Source: Microbacterium sp. LWH13-1.2
GTDB taxonomy: Bacteria; Actinomycetota; Actinomycetes; Actinomycetales; Microbacteriaceae
NCBI RefSeq assembly: GCF_038397735.1
Contig: NZ_CP151635.1
Coordinates: 930,001-994,000, forward strand
DNA: 64,000 nucleotides
Reading direction: 5' to 3'
Numbering within the stretch: position 1 is the first letter of the stretch; each line of letters begins with the position of its first letter. The translations under genes and the position numbers were made by a program. Of this stretch, positions 1 through 11,203 are shown in pieces. The notes beneath the pieces are model-generated. The model had not been told where the DNA came from. It searched no databases and worked only from the letters and a program-made list of their open reading frames with translations.

Positions 1-123
1 TCTGGCTCTTCTGCACGGTCTGCCTCTTCTGCACTGTTCGCCGAAGTAGGCGGATGCTGACAGCGCCCGGGCCGCAGCGCGGTGGAGGGCTCTGCAGCGT
101 CCGTGTGTCGACAGGATCGACGG
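1..123 (+). other. left edge, no gene assigned
   Basis: This stretch lies before the ComF start. Frame 1 is open from the edge to a TGA at 58-60 and could be the last residues of an upstream gene. In related actinobacteria lpqB usually precedes comF, but too little sequence is present to recognise a product, so nothing is named. Confidence 0.25.
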
Positions 124-807
124 ATGTGCTCGCTCGCTTCCTTCCACGGCGTCGGCGCGGAGTTGCTGGCCCTCCTGCTCGCGGCGACGTGCGCGGGCTG
201 CGACGAGCCGGAGACGATGCTGTGCGCGTCGTGCCGTGATGCGATCCGGCCGGCACAGCGAGAGTGGATCTCGCCCGGCGGCCTGCGGGTTCGGGTCGCG
301 ATGGCTTTCGATTCGGTCGCAGCCAGATGCATCCGCCGGCTGAAGGACGACGGCGAGACGATGCTCGCCCGTCCGCTGGGGGAGTCGCTCGGTGCGGTGC
401 TGCGCGGAGTGCTGGCGGAGTCGCCGCGCGAGTCCGTCATCGTGCCCGTGCCGACGATGCGTGGTGCCTACCGAAGGCGTGGCTACCGGGTGCCCGACCT
501 CCTGATCCGGCGGGCAGGAGCCGTACCTCGCAGCCTGGTGAGCACGCGCGGTCGGCGCACGGATCAGCGGGGGCTCGACGTCGCTGACAGGGCGAAGAAC
601 GTTCGAGGCACCATGCATGTGCGGCGGGCGGGTCACGGGCGAGCCGTCGTGCTCGTCGACGACGTCGTCACAACGGGGGCGACCTTCGACGAGGCCGCGC
701 GTGCGCTCCGCGACGCCGGCTACGACGTCGTCGCGGCGGTCGCTCTGGCGGCCACGCCACGTCACAGCGAACGGATCGCGAACGCATCGGGGACACGCAG
801 GAAATGA
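124..807 (+). CDS. comF: ComF family phosphoribosyltransferase-like protein
   Basis: The protein is about 227 aa. Two CxxC pairs near the N-terminus (CAGC and CASC) form the usual ComF zinc-ribbon. The C-terminal half is a type I phosphoribosyltransferase fold with the PRPP-binding loop VVLVDDVVTTGAT. ComF proteins are linked to DNA uptake in naturally competent bacteria; in actinobacteria the role is unproven and the substrate unknown. The start is uncertain: ATG at 124 leaves the usual short lead before the first CxxC, but an in-frame GTG at 82 would add 14 residues. It is followed after 94 bases by hpf in the same direction, the usual actinobacterial order comF-hpf-secA. Confidence 0.85.
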   Translation: MCSLASFHGVGAELLALLLAATCAGCDEPETMLCASCRDAIRPAQREWISPGGLRVRVAMAFDSVAARCIRRLKDDGETMLARPLGESLGAVLRGVLAESPRESVIVPVPTMRGAYRRRGYRVPDLLIRRAGAVPRSLVSTRGRRTDQRGLDVADRAKNVRGTMHVRRAGHGRAVVLVDDVVTTGATFDEAARALRDAGYDVVAAVALAATPRHSERIANASGTRRK

Positions 808-901
808 CCCGTGACATCCGACCTCAGGCCGACTACCGTTGGGGGTCACAAGGCGACCACGGTCCGCCCTTGGCCGGGAGGACCGGGACAAGGAGGCAGC
901 A

Positions 902-1558
902 ATGGAAACGAGCATCGTTGGCGTCGGGGTGGGTATCACCGACCGATTCCGCACCGTTGTCGAGGAGAAGATCGCCAAGATCCAGACGTTCGCGTCGCGG
1001 GCGCAACGACTGGACGTCAAGGTCACCCATCGGGTGTATCGAAACGGGCATGTGCCTGATGAGACGGTCGAGCTGACTCTGGTCAGCAAGGGGCCGGTCG
1101 TCCGGGCAGAGGCCACCGACGGCGACAAGTTCGTCGCCCTCGACCTCGCGGTCGACAAGATGGCCGAGCAGCTGCGCCGGGCCAAGGAGAAGCGAGTCGA
1201 CGGCCGACAGCATCCCCGCGGGGCGCACTTCGAGAAGGAGAGCGGAGCGCTGGAGGGCATCGACGTCCAGCCGGCCTCCGTCGACGTGCTTCGCGCAGTC
1301 GCGACGGGCGCAGTGCCCATCCAGAACGACGAGGACGAGGTCTACTCGCCCGTCGTCATCCGCACCAAGAACTTCGGTGCCGAGTGGATGACCGTCGAAG
1401 AGGCGGTCGACCGGATGGAACTCGTCGGACACGACTTCTTCCTGTTCGTCGACGTGCGCACCGACCACCCGAGCGTCGTCTACCGGCGCAAGGGCTGGGA
1501 CTACGGAGTGATCGCTCTCGAGACGACGGCGCCGCCGTCCGAGGCTCTCGCCTCCTGA
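902..1558 (+). CDS. hpf: long-form ribosome hibernation promoting factor
   Basis: This 218-aa protein matches the long HPF family (HPF/YfiA plus C-terminal dimerisation domain). In stationary phase or stress it binds the decoding region of the 30S subunit and pairs ribosomes into inactive 100S dimers. The N-terminal ~100 residues are the S30AE domain. The last ~60 residues, beginning near VYSPVVIRTKNF, are the dimerisation domain with the typical ending motif YRRKGWDYGVI. The ATG at 902 is chosen over an upstream in-frame start because AAGGAGG lies 6 bases before it. A strong hairpin follows the stop. Confidence 0.95.
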   Translation: METSIVGVGVGITDRFRTVVEEKIAKIQTFASRAQRLDVKVTHRVYRNGHVPDETVELTLVSKGPVVRAEATDGDKFVALDLAVDKMAEQLRRAKEKRVDGRQHPRGAHFEKESGALEGIDVQPASVDVLRAVATGAVPIQNDEDEVYSPVVIRTKNFGAEWMTVEEAVDRMELVGHDFFLFVDVRTDHPSVVYRRKGWDYGVIALETTAPPSEALAS

Positions 1559-1568
1559 GACTGACATG

Positions 1569-1608
1569 CGAGAACGGCCCGGCTCCCGAAGGAGCCGGGC
1601 CGTTCTCG
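1569..1608. terminator. bidirectional hairpin terminator
   Basis: An 18-base perfect stem (arm CGAGAACGGCCCGGCTCC) with the 4-base loop CGAA lies between the convergent ends of hpf and the coiled-coil gene. There is no long T tract, as is common in high-GC actinobacteria. It can serve both strands. Confidence 0.85.
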
Positions 1609-1625
1609 CGTCTGCGCCGTGCGCG

Positions 1626-2966
1626 TCAGTCGAAGATGCCGTCCAGGATGCTGCCGATCACAAGGCCGCCGAGGATGCCCGAGGCGATGTCGCCACCGCC
1701 GCCTCGTCGGCCGCCACCGCTCCAGCCGCCGCCACCCCACCCGTCGCCTCCGCCACCCCAGCCCTGGTCCTGCGGGCGGGACGAGTCGATGTCCCGCTGC
1801 GCGAGCTGGAGCGCCTCAGCGGCGAGGTGCGCGACGCGTCGGGCGCTCGCGAGTGCCTCGTCGCGGGTCTCCTCGGCGGGCAGCAGGTCGGAGAGATCCA
1901 CGCGAAGACGCTCGGCCTCGGCGAGGCGGGTGCGGGCGTCCGCACCGATCCACCCGCGATGCCCGGCGATGAGTCCGCGGGCGACACCCAGTTGGCGGTC
2001 TGCGTCGTCGATGGCATGCTGCACCTGCTGAACACTGGGAAGCGGGTGCTCAGCGCGGTGCCGCGCCGTGGCGATCGCATCGTCGAGGGCGGTGTTCGCC
2101 TCGCGGAGCTGCGACAGCTCGGCGAACGGGTCACCGGGGGACCCGGCGGGGGAGAGGGCGCTGAGAGCGTCCTGCAGGGCGGTCACCGCGGTGGCGACGG
2201 CGGGGGTCTGCGGCGCTGTGCGCGCGGCGATCAGATCGCTGCGCGAGTCGGCGACGACCTCGGCGAGTGTCGACTCCGCACGCAGCGCCTCGATCTCGAA
2301 GTCCTCGACCGCGTCGAGCAGTGCGGATGCGCGCCGAGTCGCTTCGGTCGCCGTCTCGAGCGCGACGTTGGCCTCCTCGTTCTGCTTGGCCGCTCGGCGT
2401 CGCTCGGAGACTGCGGCGCCGTGTGTGGCGAAAGCGATGAGCTGCTCGGCTTCGGCGGCGCTGGCGGTGATCTGATGCATCGCCGAGTCCGCGTAGCGCG
2501 CGGAGAGACGGGCGACCGTCTCGTTCGTGTGAGGGATGCGCGAGCTCAGCTCGGCGGCGTCCTTGCGCACCTGGGCGATGACCTCCGGCGCACGGCGGAC
2601 CTTCGCGACGGAGGCGGCGAGGTCGGTCGTCTTCTCGTCGAGCAGATCCTGCGCCCAGTCGCAGAGCTGGACGATGCGTGCGTTGCGGGCACGCAGCTCC
2701 TCCGCGGTGTCAGGGATCTCGTCGTGATTGAGCTGGTGCATCTGGAACGCCTCGCGCAGATGCGTGCGCACCGCGCTCAGTGCCTTCTTCAAGTCTCCGG
2801 TGAGCTGCCCTCCGAGCTCGGCCTCAGCGAACGCCAGCTCATCGGAGGTGCTTCGGATCCGCTCGTCGGCTGCGACGAGCGCCTGCTCGGCACGACGCGC
2901 CAGATCGGCATCCTGTGCGGCCAGTTCTTCCTGCTCGCGCTTGCGTCTGCCCCATATTCCAGCCAT
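1626..2966 (-). CDS. cytosolic coiled-coil protein with Gly-rich tail
   Basis: The protein is 446 aa with no signal peptide or membrane segment. Almost the whole length is charged, Ala/Glu-rich helix likely to form coiled coil. It ends in a Gly/Trp-rich stretch (GWGGGGDGWGGGGW), then DIASGILGGLVIGSIL. It resembles the cytosolic half of the TPM-domain protein at 50595-52643: both have an IVQLCD/IIQLCD motif, a RTRLAEAE/RTRLSQAE motif and the same kind of Gly-rich tail before a GGDI-GGI ending. I infer that the two are paralogues. Function is unknown; a PspA-like envelope role is possible. The gene looks leaderless: TAGGAT lies seven bases before the ATG on the minus strand. Confidence 0.8.
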   Translation of the reverse strand: MAGIWGRRKREQEELAAQDADLARRAEQALVAADERIRSTSDELAFAEAELGGQLTGDLKKALSAVRTHLREAFQMHQLNHDEIPDTAEELRARNARIVQLCDWAQDLLDEKTTDLAASVAKVRRAPEVIAQVRKDAAELSSRIPHTNETVARLSARYADSAMHQITASAAEAEQLIAFATHGAAVSERRRAAKQNEEANVALETATEATRRASALLDAVEDFEIEALRAESTLAEVVADSRSDLIAARTAPQTPAVATAVTALQDALSALSPAGSPGDPFAELSQLREANTALDDAIATARHRAEHPLPSVQQVQHAIDDADRQLGVARGLIAGHRGWIGADARTRLAEAERLRVDLSDLLPAEETRDEALASARRVAHLAAEALQLAQRDIDSSRPQDQGWGGGGDGWGGGGWSGGGRRGGGGDIASGILGGLVIGSILDGIFD

Positions 2967-3029
2967 AGGACTGATCCTAGTTTCCCGAACGAGAGCGCTG
3001 GCTGTGCATCCGCTCCAGGCGAACGTCGA

Positions 3030-3632
3030 TCAGACGAGGGCGGCGACGGATGGACGCGCCGGTCGCCCGCGTTTGGGGCGGTCGGATGTCAGTTCGAGCG
3101 CGAGCGCGTGCTCAGGATGCGCGGCGAGCCGATCGCGCACGTGATCGAGCCAGCGCAGCTCGGCATCGGCCGCGAAGATCATCGAATCGACGACGAGCGA
3201 CCAGGCGAGGCCTTCAGGTGTGCGGTCCTCCCGTGAATCTCTGACTTCGCGGAGTGTCCCGAGATGACGTCGAGAGGCCCCGCGCTGCGTTGCGATCACG
3301 TCCGTGGCATCCGCGCCGGGAAGCGTCGCCGCGACGGCCAGCTTGATCGCGAGCTCGTCCCTGGTCGCCAGACCCCGCTCCACGGGTGCCGCGAGCCATC
3401 GGTCGACCTCGGTCATCCCGGCCTCGGTGATCTCCCAGTAGACGTGTCCCTGTGCATCAGCGTCGCCACGGTCCACGAGCCCGTCGCGTTCGAGACGCTC
3501 GAGCGTGTTGTAGATCTGTCCGACGTTGAGCGGCCAGACCGACCCCGTGCGCCGATCGAACTCATGCCGCAGCTGATAGCCGTAACAGGGACCCTGAGCG
3601 AGGATCGCGAGCAGGCTCTGGCGTACCGACAT
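3030..3632 (-). CDS. PadR family transcriptional regulator
   Basis: The protein is 200 aa. The N-terminal ~85 residues are the PadR winged helix ([20 protein letters not shown], then [15 protein letters not shown]). The rest is the C-terminal helical dimerisation domain of the longer PadR subgroup. Such proteins usually repress their own gene and a nearby transporter or enzyme in response to small phenolic or toxic compounds, but no obvious partner gene is adjacent. The ATG at 3632 is preceded by GGAGG at a good distance. An AT-rich patch just upstream (3655-3672) stands out from the local composition and probably holds the promoter and operator. Confidence 0.88.
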   Translation of the reverse strand: MSVRQSLLAILAQGPCYGYQLRHEFDRRTGSVWPLNVGQIYNTLERLERDGLVDRGDADAQGHVYWEITEAGMTEVDRWLAAPVERGLATRDELAIKLAVAATLPGADATDVIATQRGASRRHLGTLREVRDSREDRTPEGLAWSLVVDSMIFAADAELRWLDHVRDRLAAHPEHALALELTSDRPKRGRPARPSVAALV

Positions 3633-3654
3633 GTGTACCTCCGTGTGTCGTGGA

Positions 3655-3728
3655 TCAATATATACATACTCGGAAACGCGAAGCGGGTGCGCCATGCAGA
3701 CCACGTGCAGGTCACGGACAGGTAACAT
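3655..3728. promoter_or_regulatory. divergent padR / secA promoter region
   Basis: On the minus strand TATATT (3662-3657) lies 24 bases before the padR start, inside the AT-rich run AATATATACATACT, which has the short half-sites expected of a PadR operator. On the plus strand TAACAT (3723-3728) is the best -10 candidate for secA. No good -35 is visible for either, so this is an inference from composition and spacing. Confidence 0.4.
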
Positions 3729-3796
3729 GGCAAAGTATGCCTGGCATGCGCCCGACCAGCGGCGCCGCCGGAACCATCGACAGGGAGATGACATCT

Positions 3797-6607
<2,811 letters not shown>

Positions 6608-6620
6608 GCGCGACGCGTCG

Positions 6621-6654
6621 AGAGGGGCCGGATCCGAGTGGATCCGGCCCCTCT
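6621..6654. terminator. secA terminator hairpin
   Basis: A 15-base perfect stem (arm AGAGGGGCCGGATCC) with a GAGT loop begins 13 bases after the secA stop. It is followed by a pyrimidine-rich stretch. Confidence 0.85.
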
Positions 6655-6677
6655 TCCTGTCGCTGTAGGCTTGCGCA

Positions 6678-7904
6678 ATGAGACCAACGCGCCACTTCGA
6701 CCAGTCGTCGAAGCTCAAGAACGTCCTGTACGAGATCCGTGGAAACACGCTCGTCGAGGCGGCGCGGCTCGAGGCAGAAGGCCACCGGATCCTCAAGCTC
6801 AACACGGGGAACCCCGCGATCTTCGGGTTCGAGGCGCCCCACCAGATCGTGCACGACATGCTCGCCGCGCTCCCCACTGCGCACGGGTACAGCGACAGCA
6901 AAGGCATCATCTCCGCTCGTCGTGCCGTCGTCAGCAGGTACGAGGAGATCGAGGGATTCCCGCGCTTCGACCCCGAGGACGTCTTTCTCGGAAACGGGGT
7001 GTCCGAGCTCATCACAATGACGATGCAGGCGCTTCTGGACGAGGGCGACGAAGTGCTGATCCCCGCACCCGACTACCCGCTGTGGACTGCCATGACGAGC
7101 CTCGCCGACGGCACCCCGGTGCATTACCTGTGCGATGAGGACAACGGCTGGCAGCCCGATCTCGAAGACATCCGCTCGAAGATCACCCCGCGGACCAAGG
7201 CGCTCGTGATCATCAACCCCAATAACCCGACGGGCGTCGTGTACTCACGTGAGGTGCTCGAGGGGATGGTGCAGATCGCGCGAGAGAACCAGCTGCTGCT
7301 TCTCTCGGATGAGATCTACGATCGGATCCTGTTCGACGGCGCCATGCACATCCCGACGGCGACACTGGCCCCCGACCTGCTGTGCTTGACCTTCAACGGG
7401 CTCTCGAAGACCTATCGCGTCGCCGGGTACCGTTCCGGTTGGGTCGTGATCACCGGGCCGCAGTCGCACGCGAAGGGGTTCCTCGAGGGGATCAATCTTC
7501 TCGCCTCGACTCGTCTGTGCCCCAATGTGCCTGCGCAGTACGCCGTGCAGGCAGCGCTCGGAGGGGTGCAGTCGATCGACTCGCTCATCGCTCCGACCGG
7601 TCGTCTGCATGAACAGCGCGACATCGCCTGGGAAGGGCTCGAGTCGATTCCCGGCGTGTCCTGCGTCAAACCGGAGGGCGCGCTCTACGCGTTCCCTCGT
7701 CTCGATCCGAACGTGCACGAGATCAGGGACGACGCGAAGCTCGTCTACGACCTGCTCGTCTCGGAGCACATCCTGCTGGTGCAGGGGACAGGGTTCAACT
7801 GGCCGACCCCCGATCACCTCAGACTCGTCACTCTTCCCGAGCCACGCGTGCTCGCAGAAGCCGTCGAGCGCCTCGGGAACTTCCTCTCGAGCTATCGGCA
7901 GTAG
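6678..7904 (+). CDS. alaA: alanine aminotransferase (AlaA type)
   Basis: This is a 408-aa fold-type I PLP aminotransferase very close to E. coli AlaA, the main glutamate-pyruvate aminotransferase of alanine synthesis. Shared segments include KLNTGNPAIFGFEAP, APDYPLWTA, INPNNPTG and NGLSKTYRVAGYRSGW (the lysine in SKTYR carries PLP), plus the ending segment LLVQGTGFNWP. It is transcribed alone behind the secA terminator. TAGGCT (6666-6671) lies six bases before the ATG and no Shine-Dalgarno is visible, so the mRNA is probably leaderless. The last 77 bases overlap the convergent ATPase gene. Confidence 0.93.
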   Translation: MRPTRHFDQSSKLKNVLYEIRGNTLVEAARLEAEGHRILKLNTGNPAIFGFEAPHQIVHDMLAALPTAHGYSDSKGIISARRAVVSRYEEIEGFPRFDPEDVFLGNGVSELITMTMQALLDEGDEVLIPAPDYPLWTAMTSLADGTPVHYLCDEDNGWQPDLEDIRSKITPRTKALVIINPNNPTGVVYSREVLEGMVQIARENQLLLLSDEIYDRILFDGAMHIPTATLAPDLLCLTFNGLSKTYRVAGYRSGWVVITGPQSHAKGFLEGINLLASTRLCPNVPAQYAVQAALGGVQSIDSLIAPTGRLHEQRDIAWEGLESIPGVSCVKPEGALYAFPRLDPNVHEIRDDAKLVYDLLVSEHILLVQGTGFNWPTPDHLRLVTLPEPRVLAEAVERLGNFLSSYRQ

Positions 7905-9069
7905 CGGTCTCCGACGCCACCGGGGTGCGCGCAGACGCGAAACGTCGCACCCCGGCGACGAGGCTGGAACGCGGCGTGAGGTCTGCCATCGGCTGCGCAT
8001 GGAGCAGGGCGGCATCGGCGGCGCGCTGATCGAAGGGCAGGAACGTGACCTCGGTGATCCCGGCGAACCGTTCGAGGGTGCGTCGGACCTGTCCACGAGC
8101 ATCGATGCCGAGGGGGCCAGGGCGCACCCGGTTGACCATGACCCTGATCGGCGTCGGTGAGGTGAGGCGGCGCAACTCGGAGTATTCCCGGATGAATCGG
8201 CTGATGCCGAGCGGGTCGGCCGCCGCGACGGCGATTATCTCGTCGGCCTCCTGCAGCGCGGCGACGGTCGCGGCGTGCCTGCGTGGGCCCGTGAGGTCGT
8301 ACGTGGCCTCGTCGTCGGCGTCGAAAGCGCTCGACACATCGACGACGGTCTCCTCGGCCCAGACACGGCAGGCGCGCAATGTTGCCTGCAGGCGCTGAGC
8401 GCCGAGCTCTGGCCAGCGCCCCGGGCGGTTGATGCCGCCGAGCACCTCGATCTCACCCGCGCTCGTTGCGAGGATGCTCGCCAGGCGGGTGAGCTCTGCG
8501 GAGTCCAGGGCGCCCAGATCGGCACGTCTGCAGGCGGCCGCGACACCGGGAGCATCGTCGGCGAGGCCCAGGAGCAGCGCGAGTGACGGCGCCACGGTGT
8601 CAGCATCCACCAGAGCGGTCCGTCGGCCGATCCGGGTGAGTTCGACGGCGAGCTGGATCGCTATGGTCGAGCGCCCGGGCGCCCCTGACGGCCCCCAGAC
8701 GACGGATACGCGATGCGGGGCGGAATGAGCGCCGACGGCGGCATCAGGGACCTCGGCGGCCAGCACTCCCGCGACCTCCCATCCGCTCGCATCCGCCGGC
8801 AACGCGGCAGCGAGGCCGAAGCGGGCGAGCGCCCTGCTGTCTCCGTCTCCGAGCGAAACTATTCGAACCCCCGCCCGATCGCACGCCGCGACCAGGTCGG
8901 GGGTCAGTACGGCGCGAGTTGCCGCGACGATCACGGCATCGACGCCGCTCGGAAGCGGCAGGAGCCCGCTCGGCGGGACGACGGAGACCACCTGCACGCC
9001 CTCGATCTCGAGTTCGGCGGCCAGGTCCGTCGCGCGTGACTCGGTGATCGCCACGACGACCGAGGTCAT
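7828..9069 (-). CDS. CpaE/TadZ-like MinD-family P-loop protein
   Basis: The protein is 413 aa: an N-terminal receiver-like or divergent domain (~1-110) and a MinD/ParA-fold domain (~118-370). It resembles CpaE/TadZ, which position Flp pilus machines at the pole, but no pilus genes are nearby. The P-loop at residues 126-135 reads GPSGAPGRST. Both the signature lysine and the catalytic P-loop lysine of ParA/MinD proteins are replaced, so ATPase activity may be weak or lost. A conserved VDADTVAPSL segment remains. The start overlaps the stop of the SAF-domain gene by four bases (ATGA), which implies translational coupling. The function is inferred only. Confidence 0.75.
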   Translation of the reverse strand: MTSVVVAITESRATDLAAELEIEGVQVVSVVPPSGLLPLPSGVDAVIVAATRAVLTPDLVAACDRAGVRIVSLGDGDSRALARFGLAAALPADASGWEVAGVLAAEVPDAAVGAHSAPHRVSVVWGPSGAPGRSTIAIQLAVELTRIGRRTALVDADTVAPSLALLLGLADDAPGVAAACRRADLGALDSAELTRLASILATSAGEIEVLGGINRPGRWPELGAQRLQATLRACRVWAEETVVDVSSAFDADDEATYDLTGPRRHAATVAALQEADEIIAVAAADPLGISRFIREYSELRRLTSPTPIRVMVNRVRPGPLGIDARGQVRRTLERFAGITEVTFLPFDQRAADAALLHAQPMADLTPRSSLVAGVRRFASARTPVASETATADSSRGSSRGARRLLRARVAREE

Positions 9070-9689
9070 GGGCGCGCCCCTATCGGGACCACCGACAGCA
9101 CGGATCCCCCTGTGATCGCTCCGAGCACCTCTGCCACCTCAGCGCGATCGACGACGACCTCCACCATGGTGGCGTCGGTGGCGAGCATTCCGTCGGTCCG
9201 GGTGACCGATGCGACGATGGCCTCCGATACGAGGATGCGTGGGGTGGCTTGAGCGTTGTTCTCGTCGCCGGCGGGACGCGCGTGCCACAGCTCGACGACG
9301 CTGCCCGTGGCGACGTCTGCAGGGACGCCGGTGCTGCTGTCGACGACGATCGTGGTGGTTCTGCTGGCGTCCGCATCCTCTGCAGCGGTCTCGGACATGA
9401 GCTCGCCCGCGGCGACGGTGCGCGAAGCCACCTGCCCGGGATGAAGATCCTGCGGAGCGAGATACCGATCGGTGATCGCGCCGAGACCGACTTCGACGAT
9501 CTGGAAGTCGCCGGAGACGAGCGCTTCACCGCGGACGATCGTGCGGTTCGCCTGAAGCACGGGTGTGGTCGCTCCCGCCGAGGAGACGACGGCCCAGACA
9601 CCGCCGATCGACAGGACGACGAGCGCGATGCCGATCAGGAAACGGACATCGCCCCAGACGGCTCGACGAGTACGGGCGAACTTGTGCAT
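9066..9689 (-). CDS. SAF-domain membrane protein (CpaB/RcpC-like)
   Basis: The protein is 207 aa with a short cytoplasmic N-terminus, one membrane helix (~18-40) and an extracytoplasmic SAF domain beginning near VLQANRTIVRGEALVSGDF. SAF domains occur in CpaB/RcpC Flp-pilus assembly proteins and in flagellar P-ring chaperones, where they are thought to bind peptidoglycan or pilus components. It is the first gene of a two-gene unit with the CpaE-like protein, overlapping by four bases. No prepilin, secretin or pilus ATPase is in the window, so the pair is an orphan. Confidence 0.75.
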   Translation of the reverse strand: MHKFARTRRAVWGDVRFLIGIALVVLSIGGVWAVVSSAGATTPVLQANRTIVRGEALVSGDFQIVEVGLGAITDRYLAPQDLHPGQVASRTVAAGELMSETAAEDADASRTTTIVVDSSTGVPADVATGSVVELWHARPAGDENNAQATPRILVSEAIVASVTRTDGMLATDATMVEVVVDRAEVAEVLGAITGGSVLSVVPIGARP

Positions 9690-9786
9690 GCCGACATGGT
9701 CACAGAATTCGCGCCGGCTGGTCGAGACTTATCCACAGCGCGGTCCCGGTGGTGGCGGATCCGCGCGGTGGGGGGACAATGGGAGG

Positions 9787-10065
9787 ATGCATGACTCGTC
9801 CCCGACCGCGCAGCGCTACCTCGCGCCTGCGCAGGTGGCTGAGCTGCTGAGCATCGACGTGGACGAGGTCATCGAGCTCGTCTACCAAGGGCGTCTTCGT
9901 GGTTCCCAGCTCGGCTCTCCGGCACGGTGGCGGATCGAGGAGCCGAGCCTCTCGGAGTACCTCGCGGAGCAGTCCGAAGAGGCGCGACGTATGGCGCTGT
10001 GGCGCCAGGCGAACGAGGCGAGCTTTCCTGAGGTGTGGGGCACCTCACACAGTCAGGGCATGTGA
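9787..10065 (+). CDS. excisionase-type helix-turn-helix protein
   Basis: The protein is 92 aa. Residues ~10-60 form a MerR/excisionase-like winged helix (YLAPAQVAELLSIDVDEVIELVYQGRLRG, given as two parts: YLAPAQVAELLSIDVDEV and IELVYQGRLRG) with the typical PARWRIEEPSLSEYL ending. Such proteins are common in actinobacterial chromosomes and are usually DNA-binding regulators rather than phage excisionases; no integrase is present. GACAAT (9775-9780) is six bases before the ATG at 9787, which suggests a leaderless transcript. The gene runs convergently into the next one with a 13-base overlap. Confidence 0.7.
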   Translation: MHDSSPTAQRYLAPAQVAELLSIDVDEVIELVYQGRLRGSQLGSPARWRIEEPSLSEYLAEQSEEARRMALWRQANEASFPEVWGTSHSQGM

Positions 10066-10664
10066 TCCCCGACCGTCTGCACTGACGTCACGGCTGTGAA
10101 CGGGACGATGCGGAAGCCCCGCACTGCCTGCGTGGTGCGCGCTTCACCCGGATCGTGAAGGGCGATGTCCAGATGATCCGCGCCCGCCCTGTCGACGGTG
10201 CCGTGGAAGTCGGAGCCGTCGACGCTGATGATCCGGACCGGCACTCGACGACGACCGAGGTCGCGGAGGACGAATCCCAGCGACATGCGCTCTCGGAGCA
10301 CCGGGGCCGCGGCTTCTGAGTCGTCGAGGCTGGCCAGCAGCAAGCCATGGTCGACGCTCAGGCCTCGGACCGCGTGCAGGGGGAGGATGCGCGTCGAGCG
10401 GGCGATGCTCGTCTCCGCCGCCTCGACGATCGTGGCCGCGACCCAGTCGGAACCCAGAGAATGCAGTCGCGCGCGAATGCGTGTGCCGCCAGGCAGATCG
10501 ATGGTCGCCGGAGCAGCTGCCGCGCACAGCACCCGGAGTCGACTGCGGAGTTCGAGGCGGGAGACCCGCAAACGCTCCGACTCGGCGTCGAGCGCTGCGC
10601 GCTCGCTTTCCCATTCGGCCGCGAGCTGGCCTTCGAGGTCTTCGAACAGTCGATCCCAGTGCAC
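10053..10664 (-). CDS. uncharacterised protein with two Sm-like segments
   Basis: The protein is 203 aa. A charged N-terminal helix (~1-45) precedes two segments with the pattern of small SH3/Sm-like barrels: GGTRIRARLHSLGSDWVAA and DGSDFHGTVDRAGADHLDIA. I do not recognise the family; a nucleic-acid or ribosome-associated role is only a guess from this pattern. The start is placed at GTG 10664, not at the upstream ATG codons, because TACGGT lies seven bases before it and the upstream codons read through promoter-like DNA. It is divergent from the Rv3235-family gene. Confidence 0.6.
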   Translation of the reverse strand: MHWDRLFEDLEGQLAAEWESERAALDAESERLRVSRLELRSRLRVLCAAAAPATIDLPGGTRIRARLHSLGSDWVAATIVEAAETSIARSTRILPLHAVRGLSVDHGLLLASLDDSEAAAPVLRERMSLGFVLRDLGRRRVPVRIISVDGSDFHGTVDRAGADHLDIALHDPGEARTTQAVRGFRIVPFTAVTSVQTVGDHMP

Positions 10665-10792
10665 GCGCCCCACCGTAAATGATGTGCACACGAGCATGTA
10701 CGAGTTATCCACATAGATCACGGAATCGGCAGGATCGCTCTGTGGGTGCGTGCTCTACTTGGCGCAGTCTTCCCCGATCGAGAGTGCCACAG

Positions 10793-11179
10793 ATGACGCT
10801 TCACGAGTATTTCGCGCCCCAGCCCACCTCGAGTGCGGAGCTTCCGGATCCGCAACCACTGCTGCGGAGTCTCACGCAGGGTGTGCTCGAGGTTCTCGCC
10901 GGGGTCAGAGAAGTCGATCAGCTCGCACGCTGGTTCAACGAAGACGCGTACCGGAGTCTGGTGACGCGTGCGAACCTGTCGGCAAGGGCGCGCAGCGCGA
11001 GGGGGGTCTCGCCTGCGCGCCCGACATTCGAGATACTGTCCATCCGCGCGACCCAGCCGGTGGATGGCAAGGTCGAGGCCGTCGTGGTCGTCGCAGGACC
11101 TGGGCGCACACGCGCGGTGGCGATCCGGTTGGAGGGACTGGACCGTCGGTGGCGGGCGACGTCGTTGGCCGTTCTCTGA
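10793..11179 (+). CDS. Rv3235 family protein (DUF6459)
   Basis: The protein is 128 aa. It carries the compact core LLRSLTQGVLEVLAGVREVD, then QLARWFNEDAYRSL, and a C-terminal strand region ending in GLDRRWRATSLAVL. This matches the actinobacterial Rv3235 family found near secA in many genomes. The family's function is unknown; a link to the neighbouring secretion and hibernation genes has been suggested only by synteny. The ATG at 10793 starts the conserved part. No clear ribosome binding site or leaderless hexamer is visible, so the start is provisional. Confidence 0.75.
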   Translation: MTLHEYFAPQPTSSAELPDPQPLLRSLTQGVLEVLAGVREVDQLARWFNEDAYRSLVTRANLSARARSARGVSPARPTFEILSIRATQPVDGKVEAVVVVAGPGRTRAVAIRLEGLDRRWRATSLAVL

Positions 11180-11203
11180 GCACACGCACTCTAGGCTGGT
11201 GAG

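Noticed and set aside
9787..10065. Excisionase annotation as evidence of a mobile element
   Set aside because: Such HTH proteins are common chromosomal regulators and no integrase or attachment repeat is nearby.
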